Origin: Fibrobacter sp. UWB11
Lineage (GTDB): Bacteria > Fibrobacterota > Fibrobacteria > Fibrobacterales > Fibrobacteraceae
DNA: 64,000 bases
Direction of reading: 5' to 3'
Assembly: GCF_900143015.1 (NCBI RefSeq)
Contig: NZ_FSRT01000001.1
Coordinates: forward strand, 1-64,000
The translations under genes and the position numbers were made by a program. The notes below the pieces were generated by a model that was not told where the DNA came from, did not search any database, and saw only the letters and a list, made by a program, of their open reading frames with translations. Shown here in pieces: positions 26,593 to 35,118 of this stretch; position 1 is the stretch's first letter; every line of letters starts with the position of its first letter.

Positions 26593-26643
26593 GTTTCATC
26601 CCTCAATCGGCTGGTGTAGTACCTTCAATTTCAAGATGTCCCT

Positions 26644-27039
26644 GTGCGGACACGCCCTTCGGTTGTCGCTTTTGATTACAGCAAAAAAATGATAGAATTG
26701 GCTAAAAGACGGCAATCACAATATGCAAAACAAATTGAATTTTGTGTGGCGGATGCGACCGATAGAAAAAGTATATTAGAATTAAAAAGAAATCGAGCCT
26801 TTACGAAAGCAGTTTCTAATATGGCAATTATGGATATTACGGATATTGAACCACTTCTTATGGCTGTTTATGAACTGTTGCAGGAAAGCGGAATTTTTGT
26901 CTTTGCAACGCAACACCCTTGTTTTGTCACGTTGACTGAAAAATATATGACACCGCACAGTTACTATGATATAGCGATTGAAGGGCAACCGAAAGAGCAG
27001 ATTTATTATCATCGTTCCATACAAGGTATATATGGATAA
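26644..27039 (+). pseudogene. Class I SAM methyltransferase fragment
   Basis: The frame reads VVAFDYSKKMIELAKRR (post-motif I acidic strand), FCVADATD (motif II region), then KAVSNMAIMDITDIEPLL and SGIFVFATQHPCFV, as in small methyltransferases of Firmicutes. The SAM-binding motif I that should precede FDYS is missing, and the C-terminal third is replaced after SIQGIYG. Truncated at both ends; same imported block as the transporter genes. Confidence 0.6.
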
Positions 27040-27187
27040 AGACTTGGAAAAGCTCATGGAAAAATATAACGTTCCATGCAAAGTCAAGAAAGTCAAAAAG
27101 CAAACTTTAGACTTGAATCCTCAAGATAAAGTCATTGACTGCGATTATGTTGACCCGGCTGGTTTTCCCCATTGGGACAAAGATTAA
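27032..27187 (+). CDS. Hypothetical short protein
   Basis: A 51-residue frame, MDKDLEKLMEKYNVP and so on, lysine-rich at first, then VIDCDYVDPAGFPHWDKD. It overlaps the end of the methyltransferase fragment and may itself be the 3' part of a gene truncated at the same junction. No family recognised and no good RBS. Confidence 0.3.
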   Translation: MDKDLEKLMEKYNVPCKVKKVKKQTLDLNPQDKVIDCDYVDPAGFPHWDKD

Positions 27188-27212
27188 ATCTTGAATGTCA
27201 TAAAGGCCCTTT

Positions 27213-28031
27213 ATGCTAAAGAAATTTCTTTCAGTGTATCTCCTTTTATCTGCTTGTCTTTATGCAACGGATTATGAGTGCATAGAGCTTTATGGAGATT
27301 ATAGAGTTGTAATTGAAGGGACTAAAAATACAGCGAATCAAGTCAGTACAAAACGTTATTCAAGCTATAAATCCTGCAATCGTGATTTGGAAAATTACCT
27401 AAATGGTAAAAAGACTCCTATCGCATACGAGTGCATAGAACTTTATGGGGATTACAGAGTCGTGCTCGAAGGAACTAAAAATCCAGCAAATCAAGTTAGC
27501 TCAAAACGCTACTCAAGCTATAAATCCTGCAATCGCGATTTGGATAATTACCTAAATGGTAAAAAGACTCCCGTTGAATATGAGTGCATAGAACTTTACG
27601 GGGATTTTAGAGTTGTGCTTGCGGGAACTAAAAATCCGGCAAATCAAGTTAGTTCAAAACGTTATTCAAACTATAAATCCTGCAATCGCGATTTGGATAA
27701 TTACTTAAATGGCAAAAAGACTCCCGTTGAATACGAGTGCATAGAACTTTATGGAGATTTTAGAGTCGTGCTTGCGGGAACTAAAAATCCGGCAAATCAA
27801 GTTAGCTCGAAACGCTACTCAAACTATAAATCCTGCAATCGCGATTTGGATAATTACTTAAATGGCAAAAAGACTCCTGTTGCATACGAGTGCATAGAAC
27901 TTTATGGGGATTACAGAGTCGTGCTCGAAGGAACTAAAAATCCAGCAAATCAAGTTAGCTCATTGCGTTATACCAGCTATGGGTCTTGCAATAAAGCCTT
28001 GAATGAATACTTGTCTAAGCAAAGACAATAA
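27213..28031 (+). CDS. Secreted protein of five 51-residue cysteine-containing repeats
   Basis: A 272-residue protein. Residues 1-18 are a Sec signal peptide (KKFLSVYLLLSACLYA). The rest is four full repeats of 51 residues and a fifth of 48. Each starts YECIELYGD and contains NQVSSKRY and SCNRDLDNYLNG (varied in the last copy), thus two Cys per repeat that could form one disulphide per unit. No known family recognised; each unit could be a small all-beta or alpha/beta module. It converges with the MuF gene seven bases away, so it is probably a surface or secreted cargo protein of the element. Confidence 0.65.
   Translation: MLKKFLSVYLLLSACLYATDYECIELYGDYRVVIEGTKNTANQVSTKRYSSYKSCNRDLENYLNGKKTPIAYECIELYGDYRVVLEGTKNPANQVSSKRYSSYKSCNRDLDNYLNGKKTPVEYECIELYGDFRVVLAGTKNPANQVSSKRYSNYKSCNRDLDNYLNGKKTPVEYECIELYGDFRVVLAGTKNPANQVSSKRYSNYKSCNRDLDNYLNGKKTPVAYECIELYGDYRVVLEGTKNPANQVSSLRYTSYGSCNKALNEYLSKQRQ
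27273..28028 (+). repeat. Five tandem 153-bp coding repeats
   Basis: Units begin at 27273, 27426, 27579, 27732 and 27885 (last one 144 bp). Units 2-4 differ by only a few, mostly silent, changes; units 1 and 5 are more divergent at their outer ends. That pattern points to recent expansion from the centre by unequal recombination. Confidence 0.85.
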
Positions 28032-28038
28032 TCTGCAA

Positions 28039-30705
28039 CTAGAGCTTCTCCAGCTTGCCGTTTTTTATGTAAAAAACCTCTGTTCCGATGGATTTCCACT
28101 TTTGGGCGAAGCCTAGATACTTGGACTTCGCCTTTTCTGTTAGGTCGTAAGGGAACGTCAGCGACTCCACGCAATCGACCGTCACATCGCCGTGAAATTG
28201 CAGTTCAAGATAGCTGCTGATGTTGTCGCTGCGGAATTTCGTCATGTCGTTCGTCTGCGTTCCCTTCACTGGCAGCTTGCTTTCATACATGTCGTCGTAG
28301 GAAACCGCTTTCGGGTCGGTGACGAGACTGGGCTGGTATCTTTCGCTTAGGCTGTCGCCAGCCGTCCATGTGCAGGTCACTTTGTCCTTCTTGAAACGTA
28401 CCGCGACATTTCCGTATTGGGTGGCGCGGTTGTGCGTCGTCGCCTCACGTAGCTTGTCATGGTCGAGAAGGTTGCCGTACTTTTCGTACTGCGAGATATT
28501 GAGCTGGTTCGCCTTTTCCGTTGAACCCAGGTCAAAGAGCTTGTGTGCTGCGGATAGTCTCAAATGGCTCTGCTTGATTGAACCGTCCGCGTTTAGCGAC
28601 GGGCCGCTATACCCGCCGGAGCTTCCTGTCTCGAAGGTGTTTTTGAAATGGCTGTTGAAAACCTTTTCAAGCAGGTCGTCTTCTATGTGCATCCCCAAGT
28701 CGTGCTTCTGGAACAGCTCGCGCATCGTCGCCTCGATTTCTGCGGCGTGTTTCTTTGTCGCCGAGCCGTAGTAATGTCCCTTCTTATATTTCTCGATGGC
28801 TGTATCAAGGTGTCCGAGCGTGGGAGGCAACTTGTCGCCCTTGAGGGCGCGAAGGTCGTCGATGCTGATGTTTGTCGAGAACGGGACGCTTGAGCCGGAC
28901 TTGATGCCAGCCTTGATTTTCTTGAGGCGTTCGAGTCCTTCCTTGTATTCGATTTCCTTCCTTCTCGTTTCCGCTTTCTTGAGCAGTTCCTTGATTTCCG
29001 TTTTCGCGGCGTTGTCGCCCTTGGCGATAAGCGCGTCCATTTCGGTCGTGAGCTTCTTGAGGACTGCGGACTTGGGGTGGTTCTTGAGGAATATCTTGAT
29101 GGAGTCCACGCGGCCAAGTTCCGTTTCCCAGTCGATGAGGCGTTCCACTTCGGCGAGAGCTTTCTTGTAAGCATCCTGTGCCACCTTCCAGCTTGCATAC
29201 TTCTTGTGTTTTTCAACCCAGTCGATTTCAAATTCCAGGTCGTGCTTTTTGCCAGCGAGCGAGCTGCCCATGCCGTCGAGCTTCTTTCTTACGGATTCGT
29301 TGACGGTGATGGCGGTTGAATAGTCGAAGTCCCTTGCCGCCTGGAACGGGTCTGCAAGGTACGTGCAGCCCTTCAATGTGTCCAGACTCGTTTCGAGCTT
29401 TCGGGAGAGCTTTTTCATGTCGCTGTACGCCTGTTTGCCGCCCTTCTGCAAGGCTTTTTCCAGTTCGCCCATTTCGGGTAGGCCCTTGATGCCGTTCGCG
29501 TCCTGCAAAAGCCTGTGCGCTGTCTGTCGCGTATCGAGCCTTTCCTGCAATTCCTTGCGAATTGCTGCGATTTCCTGCGAAGTCCTGCGGGAATGTCGCT
29601 GTTCGGCGGCTTCCTTGAGCCTGCGCCTTGACTTGCGTTCGTCCCAGCGTTTCTGAATGTCCGCGATTTCCTCGGCGCTTCGGACATGGCGCTTTTCTGC
29701 CGCCTGTTCCAGCCTTTGACGGCTCAAAAGCTGCATTTGCTCGTTTTTGAGCTGTTGCAGCTGTTTTTCCTGCTCGGCGATAGATTGTTCCACCTTGTGA
29801 AGGTTTTCGCCCGTAGAAGCCTCTGTACGCTGTTCTGCGCCCTTTTCCTGTTCGGGACGTTCCTTGACCTCGTATTTTCCGTCGATTTCGGGGTCCCAGG
29901 CGACCATGGAGCAGCGGCACTGAAAATCCTCGCCCGGATTTCCGTGGAACATCGAGGCGGTTCTTTCCTTTTCGACCAGTCCGTCGGGCGTTTCCTCGTA
30001 ATAGACATTCGGATTGTCCAGGCTACAGATGAGACCGTTCAGATGTGTGTGCGTTTCCCTGTCGCGACCATCCAAGGTCGTGAGCCATACATAGTAGCGG
30101 ATGCCCAGCTGCTTGTACGTCGAAATGCTCGCGGCGGAATTGAGCTTGGCGGTCTCGGTTCTCGCGATGAGTTCTGCACGGTGTTTCGTTTCGGCGGGGA
30201 GCTTGGCACGGATGGCCGCTTCCAGTTCCCTCTTGTTCCAGCCCTTCATCTTCGCCTCGGTGGCGATGCGGGAAATGTCCGCCTTGGCGTCGCTCTCCGC
30301 ACTGATGCAGAGTTGCTGGAAGTTCTTCTTCCAGGCTTCGAAAATCTCGTCTTTCGCTGGTGGCGGGAAATAGGGCTGTCCGACGGTCATTTTGGCGTAC
30401 TCGCTGAAATTCCAGCCGTTCTTGACGCCGACTGCATCGGCAAGCGAGGAAACCTTCTTGACAAATTCGGGGGGCAGCTCCGCAGCGGCTTTCGTCAGGT
30501 CGTCAATGTCGTCCGTGAAGCCCCGGAGTGCAAGCTGGATATTTTCTTCCAGGGCGCGGAGAAATTCTTCCCGCGTTGCGCGTTCAAGGTCCGCCTCGAT
30601 GGCGCTGGGATAGAACTGGTGCGCGTTGAACACGGGCCTGCGTCCGCGTTTCTTCTGTCCGAGCCGTTCCACGTTCTTGACGAAATTTACGAAGCTGCCA
30701 GCCAT
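28039..30705 (-). CDS. MuF-type head morphogenesis protein with C-terminal toxin-like domain
   Basis: An 888-residue protein. The MuF/gp7-like domain lies at about residues 150-270 (ARTETAKLNSAASIS, TLDGRDRETH, then EDFQCRCSM). A long charged coiled coil follows to about 640. The last 190 residues form a separate globular domain with RATQYGNVAVRF, TWTAGDSLSERY and YLELQFHGDV; this resembles the DUF3626-like domain that Firmicutes prophages carry behind MuF and that belongs to the MuF polymorphic-toxin world. The protein would be packaged in the capsid and its tail delivered to the next host; toxin activity is inference. The gene follows portal directly. Confidence 0.75.
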   Translation of the reverse strand: MAGSFVNFVKNVERLGQKKRGRRPVFNAHQFYPSAIEADLERATREEFLRALEENIQLALRGFTDDIDDLTKAAAELPPEFVKKVSSLADAVGVKNGWNFSEYAKMTVGQPYFPPPAKDEIFEAWKKNFQQLCISAESDAKADISRIATEAKMKGWNKRELEAAIRAKLPAETKHRAELIARTETAKLNSAASISTYKQLGIRYYVWLTTLDGRDRETHTHLNGLICSLDNPNVYYEETPDGLVEKERTASMFHGNPGEDFQCRCSMVAWDPEIDGKYEVKERPEQEKGAEQRTEASTGENLHKVEQSIAEQEKQLQQLKNEQMQLLSRQRLEQAAEKRHVRSAEEIADIQKRWDERKSRRRLKEAAEQRHSRRTSQEIAAIRKELQERLDTRQTAHRLLQDANGIKGLPEMGELEKALQKGGKQAYSDMKKLSRKLETSLDTLKGCTYLADPFQAARDFDYSTAITVNESVRKKLDGMGSSLAGKKHDLEFEIDWVEKHKKYASWKVAQDAYKKALAEVERLIDWETELGRVDSIKIFLKNHPKSAVLKKLTTEMDALIAKGDNAAKTEIKELLKKAETRRKEIEYKEGLERLKKIKAGIKSGSSVPFSTNISIDDLRALKGDKLPPTLGHLDTAIEKYKKGHYYGSATKKHAAEIEATMRELFQKHDLGMHIEDDLLEKVFNSHFKNTFETGSSGGYSGPSLNADGSIKQSHLRLSAAHKLFDLGSTEKANQLNISQYEKYGNLLDHDKLREATTHNRATQYGNVAVRFKKDKVTCTWTAGDSLSERYQPSLVTDPKAVSYDDMYESKLPVKGTQTNDMTKFRSDNISSYLELQFHGDVTVDCVESLTFPYDLTEKAKSKYLGFAQKWKSIGTEVFYIKNGKLEKL

Positions 30706-30708
30706 GTT

Positions 30709-31950
30709 CTAGTCCTTTACGGAAATGTCCCAGGAATGTCCGTTCTTGAAGATTCCCTCGCGGATGCTCTGCTCGTCTATCGCTCCCATCTGATAGTAGA
30801 TGTTGAGCATTTCCGCCTGCATCTTCATCGCTTCGAGTTTTTCTTTTACGGACATTGTGGTAACGGCGCCCCATTCAAATTCCGAACAGACGATGCCGCA
30901 GTTCCTTTCAGAAAGGTCGGCAATGAGAGAACAGGCGGGGCGGTAGATGTAGCGGGAACGCCAGCTTTCCACAAGTTCCGCGTATGCCTTGGAGTCGCCC
31001 TCGTTCGTCTGGGCGAGTCCAGTCGCGCTTTGGCCGAAAAGGATGCTCACGGGGATTCTCGAATCTGCGCAGACGAGGTTCATCGCCTTTTGGAGAACTT
31101 CGGGCAGTCCCGAAAAGTTGTGGCTTAGGATTTGAAATTTGTCGTTCGCGCCGGAGAATACGCCACGGAATGAACTCATGGAAACCTTTACGAGGCTTAT
31201 GAGCTGCTGTGCGTCCTGTATTCCGCAGTCGGGCTTTGAAAGCATTTCGTTGAAGCCCTCAAGCGAGAAAAGCATCACTCCCGTTTCCGTCGCCATGTTG
31301 ACGATGGACGCGATGACGTTCGCGAGGTTCTTCAAGCTCTGTTCGCACGCTTTCAGCGCAGGCATACCGAAGAACCTTTCCCTTATGGGTGTTCCCTGGA
31401 GAATGTCGGGGACAATTTTTCCGTGAATGACCGTGCAGCGCGACGGGTGTATTTCGATGCGCTTGTTATCAAGAAGGACGACTCGGTAAACCTTGGGCGT
31501 GTCGCCTTGGAAATCCGTGGGCTGGAACTCCACCTTGCCAGCGCTGTAAACCCGGTATTGCGAAATCTTGCGATTTGAAGGTGCCGGGCGCTTGAGTTGT
31601 TCGATGTCGTACTCGTTTTCGTATTCCGAGACAATCAGGGCGCCTCCCGTGAGACGCTGGTATTCGCCAGCGAGCTGTAGCGCCTCGAAAAGCCCGACGG
31701 CGGAAGCCTCCTTGAATACCTTGCCCGAACTGTCGCCAGTGATGGTGACGGGTTCCTTGAAAGCCGTTTCGGGGACGCACTCGACAATTCGTGCGGCGAT
31801 GCCGTCCTGCACCTTTATACGCGCAAGTTCGACAATATCCGTTCCCGCATAGGGATTGACGAAAGTGTTTTCCGTCTTGTCGGTGTCCCTGCGGCCCATT
31901 CCCGTTACGAAATTGCCGTAGGCGCCGTCCCTTATCTTTGCAGTTTCCAT
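30709..31950 (-). CDS. Phage portal protein (DUF1073 family)
   Basis: A 413-residue protein, a little short for the family. It contains NPYAGTDIVELARIKV, ILQGTPIRERFFGMPALKA and GLAQTNEGDSKAYAELVESW, the order of landmarks in DUF1073 portals. It forms the ring through which DNA enters the head and to which neck proteins bind. The MuF gene starts three bases after its stop, the standard pairing in Mu-like and related phages. Confidence 0.82.
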   Translation of the reverse strand: METAKIRDGAYGNFVTGMGRRDTDKTENTFVNPYAGTDIVELARIKVQDGIAARIVECVPETAFKEPVTITGDSSGKVFKEASAVGLFEALQLAGEYQRLTGGALIVSEYENEYDIEQLKRPAPSNRKISQYRVYSAGKVEFQPTDFQGDTPKVYRVVLLDNKRIEIHPSRCTVIHGKIVPDILQGTPIRERFFGMPALKACEQSLKNLANVIASIVNMATETGVMLFSLEGFNEMLSKPDCGIQDAQQLISLVKVSMSSFRGVFSGANDKFQILSHNFSGLPEVLQKAMNLVCADSRIPVSILFGQSATGLAQTNEGDSKAYAELVESWRSRYIYRPACSLIADLSERNCGIVCSEFEWGAVTTMSVKEKLEAMKMQAEMLNIYYQMGAIDEQSIREGIFKNGHSWDISVKD

Positions 31951-31964
31951 GATTCATTCTCCTT

Positions 31965-33359
31965 TTAGATGAAGCTGATAAGGCCCGTCCCCATACCAGT
32001 TGCCAAGTAGTTGAGAGCCTGCGTGGTGGAATCCACGCGGTCATCGTGCGGAGCGCTTGGAAAAGAAACCAGTTCGTCGATGTAGTCGCGAACCCAGGGA
32101 TGTTCTGCATCCTGCTTGGGTATATAGACGTTTCCCGCCTCGAACAGCGGGCTTACCGCAAAGGCTCGCGCTTCCTTTGAACCTTGCGGCGTGAAGGGAA
32201 CGATGCCGCTAATCTTGTTGCGCAACGCGCTTATGATTGCGGGGCCGTTCGCCTTGTCTTCAATGATTTTTCGGATTGCCTTGGGGTGCTTCTCGCTCAT
32301 GCGCTGGAAAGCCCGGATGCTCGAAACAAAGTCCATCTTGGCACATACGCAGTCAATGAGGTAGAAACGCGCCCCGACCTTTCCCCAGACTGTTCCCGCT
32401 ACGTTGTCGCTGGATGCGCTGTCCGTGAAGGTGAAGTCCCAGCTTTGTATAATCTTGTCGAAAACCTTGGGCAAGATTTCGTACTGTTGCAGCCATTCGC
32501 GCTTGATGATGCTTCCGCCGACTGGTGCGGGGTGCTGCTGGTAGAGTGCGTTCCAGTCGTAGCTTCCCACGTTGATGCGGATTTTTTCGAGCATTTCAAG
32601 CGGGTATCTTTCCGGGTGCAGCGCCTCGCCAATTTTGCGGTGTGGTTCGTCCTTCTCGGCAATCGCTGGATAGTTTATGACCGTCCACTGGTCGCCATCG
32701 CCCTGTTTCATTGCGTTGAGCAGGCGCCCCGCAAGGTCGTCTTCATGCCAGCGCGTAAGCGTGACGAGTACGCCTCCGCCCGGAGAAAGTCGCGTGTATG
32801 CGGTGGATGTGTACCAGTCCCAAATCCTGTCACGTATGGTGATGCTGTTCGCTTCCTGTCTGTCTTTCAGCGGGTCGTCGATGCCGAGGATTTCGCAGCC
32901 CATACCCGTGATACTTCCGCCGATACCCGTGCTTCTGAAACTGCCTTTCCTGTTGGGGATTTCGATTAGGTTTGTCGAGCGCGTGTACTTGCTTCCTCGC
33001 GGCGGCAAGGTCGTTCGCGGAAATATGCGGTGGTATTCGTTGCTTTCCATGATGCGCTGCACGTCCTTGTTTACGCGCCTGGAAAGTCCGTCGCTATAGC
33101 TGCACGCCATGAAGGAGATGTCGGGATTTACGCCGAAGCACCACGCCGGAAAATGCTTGCTTACAAGTTGGCTCTTGCCATGTCGCGGCGGCATGGTGAG
33201 AATGAGACGGGGACTCTTGCGTTCCATTACGTCGGTGTAGAAACGCATGAGGCGTGCGCAGATTTCACGGTGGACCCACCCGATGCTGTAATTCGGCATC
33301 GTCGCCTTTACAAAGGCAAGAAGGTTTGTCCTTGCAAGCTGTTCAATCTGTGGTGTCAT
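31965..33359 (-). CDS. Terminase large subunit
   Basis: A 464-residue packaging motor and nuclease. Walker A is PPRHGKS (residues 57-63), Walker B/nuclease features include GMGCEILGIDD, and SWDFTFTDS with AHPWVRDYIDELVSFP lies in the C-terminal nuclease region. The ATG encoding MTPQIEQL was chosen; a TTG five codons earlier is possible. It overlaps the small terminase-like gene by 17 bases, so both are translated together. Confidence 0.88.
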   Translation of the reverse strand: MTPQIEQLARTNLLAFVKATMPNYSIGWVHREICARLMRFYTDVMERKSPRLILTMPPRHGKSQLVSKHFPAWCFGVNPDISFMACSYSDGLSRRVNKDVQRIMESNEYHRIFPRTTLPPRGSKYTRSTNLIEIPNRKGSFRSTGIGGSITGMGCEILGIDDPLKDRQEANSITIRDRIWDWYTSTAYTRLSPGGGVLVTLTRWHEDDLAGRLLNAMKQGDGDQWTVINYPAIAEKDEPHRKIGEALHPERYPLEMLEKIRINVGSYDWNALYQQHPAPVGGSIIKREWLQQYEILPKVFDKIIQSWDFTFTDSASSDNVAGTVWGKVGARFYLIDCVCAKMDFVSSIRAFQRMSEKHPKAIRKIIEDKANGPAIISALRNKISGIVPFTPQGSKEARAFAVSPLFEAGNVYIPKQDAEHPWVRDYIDELVSFPSAPHDDRVDSTTQALNYLATGMGTGLISFI

Positions 33360-33795
33360 TCTCGTAAATGCCAAGTTCCCGCGCCTGCCTCTTTATCTCG
33401 CTCAATTCGTCGGGCGTGGGGATTTCTCCGTTTGTGTCGATGTTTACTGCGTCGGGGTTGTCAACCATCCTGTCGAGCATCTTGCGCTTTGCGCGTGTCA
33501 GCTTGGAATCTTCCGTTTCCTCCGCTATGTCGAACACGAAACGCGCCGCCTTGATGTTGCCGGAAAGAGCCATGCCACTCATAACTGAAATGATTGCAGC
33601 GCGAAGCTCGATGGGCTTCTCCACCTGGATTCCGATGCTTCGGAGCGATTCCTTCAAGCGTCCTTCGGACAGACGAAACTTTGTCCCGAGAACATTTCTC
33701 GCGACTTCCCGCGCCTCCTTCGCTTTCAGCTTGCTCCTTGAAGACGCCAAGCCTCCGAGCTTGCCGATGGCCCTCATGTCCTGGGAATCTGCCAT
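33343..33795 (-). CDS. Terminase small subunit-like protein
   Basis: A 150-residue protein with a basic N-terminus (IGKLGGLASSRSKLKAKEAREVA), central helices and an acidic C-terminal tail. Its place directly upstream of, and overlapping, the large terminase, together with its size, indicates the DNA-recognition subunit. No specific family motif is evident, so the call depends mainly on position. Confidence 0.6.
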   Translation of the reverse strand: MADSQDMRAIGKLGGLASSRSKLKAKEAREVARNVLGTKFRLSEGRLKESLRSIGIQVEKPIELRAAIISVMSGMALSGNIKAARFVFDIAEETEDSKLTRAKRKMLDRMVDNPDAVNIDTNGEIPTPDELSEIKRQARELGIYENDTTD

Positions 33796-33798
33796 ACA

Positions 33799-34014
33799 TC
33801 AGTCGTTCCTCAACTCCTTCCACCAGCGCAGAAAATCGGGCCAGTAAACGGTCATGCGTCCGCGCTTGCAGCTTCTTCTCACGGGCATACCGCGGGTATG
33901 CACCCAGTCATAGACAGTGAAGTGGTTGAAGCCGATTTTGTCGGCCACCTCCTTTATCGTGAAGTAGCCCGGTTTAGGCGTGATTAGGTCTTTGTTTAAG
34001 ATTTTGTTCCCCAT
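33799..34014 (-). CDS. Helix-turn-helix DNA-binding protein
   Basis: A 71-residue protein with an excisionase/MerR-like winged helix: YFTIKEVADKIGFNHFTVY followed by VHTRGMPVRRSCKRGRMTVYW. Upstream of terminase such proteins can be packaging-recognition factors or regulators. The start is 25 bp from the divergently oriented gene on the plus strand, so it could also bind that shared promoter. Confidence 0.65.
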   Translation of the reverse strand: MGNKILNKDLITPKPGYFTIKEVADKIGFNHFTVYDWVHTRGMPVRRSCKRGRMTVYWPDFLRWWKELRND

Positions 34015-34039
34015 ACAAAGTTTTTCCTATGTTGTGGAT

Positions 34040-34591
34040 ATGGCTATCACGGATTTCGAGGGATTGAGAAAAAGGTTTGACGCTCTAAAGAAGCTGAACG
34101 AAAAGACCATTCTATCGGGCTGGATAGATGGAAACGGGACTGCACGGAAAGCGAAGGAAAATCTCGATTACAGAAAAAAGACGGGAAAGCTGACTCCCGC
34201 ATTGAGGGAACCCGCTTCCAATTCGTTGATAGCGAGAACGCTGAATTACGGCCGTAAGGAAGGGACGACGCTTGAGGGCGTCCACTACCCGGAAATTCCG
34301 GCAAGGCCCTTCCTGCGTTTTGCCATGGAACGGTTTCGCGCCATCATGCCGAAACTTGAACGCAAGTATCTCCCGCAGATAATCAACGGCGAAATGACCG
34401 TCCAGACGATGTGCGAGGAACTGGGGATGCGCTTGAAGGACTGCATCACGCTCGCGATGCGCGACAGCGAAAAGTACGAGCCGCTGCGCGATGCTACCGT
34501 GCAGGCGAGAATCAGGCAAGGACGGCCCAGTGCTACTCCGCTTATCGACACGCATCAGCTTATAGACTCCGTGACATTTGAGGTCAAGTGA
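34040..34591 (+). CDS. Phage virion morphogenesis/neck protein on the opposite strand
   Basis: A 183-residue protein starting MAITDFEGLRKRF. The layout (short helical head, GWIDGNGTARKAKEN, IARTLNYGRKEGTT, IPARPFLRFAMERF, DTHQLIDSVTFEV at the end) fits the head-tail connector group represented by HK97 gp10 and Mu gpG: the 'I.aRPFl' and 'T.qLi.Svt' motifs are typical. It is the only structural gene on the plus strand in 26 kb, and its 3' end overlaps folE by 37 bp tail to tail. The upstream 20-codon extension was rejected as it runs into the divergent gene. Confidence 0.65.
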   Translation: MAITDFEGLRKRFDALKKLNEKTILSGWIDGNGTARKAKENLDYRKKTGKLTPALREPASNSLIARTLNYGRKEGTTLEGVHYPEIPARPFLRFAMERFRAIMPKLERKYLPQIINGEMTVQTMCEELGMRLKDCITLAMRDSEKYEPLRDATVQARIRQGRPSATPLIDTHQLIDSVTFEVK

Positions 34592-35118
34592 GTTTTGAAG
34601 GCGCCGCTTGAGAAAAGCGTACGCGTGACCATGTTGCAGTTCTTTGCGCCCCTTGCCGTGACGCAGGCGTGTTTCGCCTCGATGCGAACTTCTACGTCCT
34701 TGCTTCCAGTCGCGAGCATAATTACCTCGGCAATGTCGCTGCCGATTTTCTCCTGGAGCTGCAAACGCTTTCCCACCATTTCGGAAATCCTCGCGAACTT
34801 GGAGAGTCCGAGAACTTTCCCGTGCGGGATATAGCGGATTGAAACCTTCATGTCGTACATGAGGGCAAGATGGTGTTCGCAGTGGCTGAAAATCGTTATG
34901 TCGTCAACGGAAACGATTTGACCGTCCGCATCCTGCTTGAAACACTTGCCGAACTTCTTCGCGAGCTGTGCGTTCGTGTAGTTCTGGCCTTCGAACATTT
35001 CGGCGTAGTATTTCGCGACACGGCGCGGCGTGTCCCTTAAACCTTCGCGGTCGGGGTTGTCGTTCAGCGCCTCAAGAAGCTGCCGTACAAGCTGTTCAAT
35101 CTTCTTCGTCTTTATCAT
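34555..35118 (-). CDS. folE: GTP cyclohydrolase I
   Basis: A 187-residue FolE. Zinc ligands are visible in FSHCEHHLALMYD (Cys80, His82/83) and HACVTARG (Cys152); REGLRDTPRRVAKYY is the N-terminal family signature. It converts GTP to dihydroneopterin triphosphate, the first step towards preQ0. The usual Pro after CEHHL is replaced (ALMYD), a mild divergence. It overlaps queD by 23 bases and belongs to a five-gene 7-deazaguanine operon on the phage. Confidence 0.9.
   Translation of the reverse strand: MIKTKKIEQLVRQLLEALNDNPDREGLRDTPRRVAKYYAEMFEGQNYTNAQLAKKFGKCFKQDADGQIVSVDDITIFSHCEHHLALMYDMKVSIRYIPHGKVLGLSKFARISEMVGKRLQLQEKIGSDIAEVIMLATGSKDVEVRIEAKHACVTARGAKNCNMVTRTLFSSGAFKTHLTSNVTESIS

Noticed and set aside
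27273-28028. Repeat array as CRISPR
   Set aside because: Units are 153 bp, contiguous without spacers, and lie in an open frame coding for a repeat protein.
29686-31128. A 480-residue open frame on the plus strand opposite portal and MuF
   Set aside because: It is the antisense of two well-supported phage genes, has no recognisable domain and reflects the third-position GC bias of those genes.
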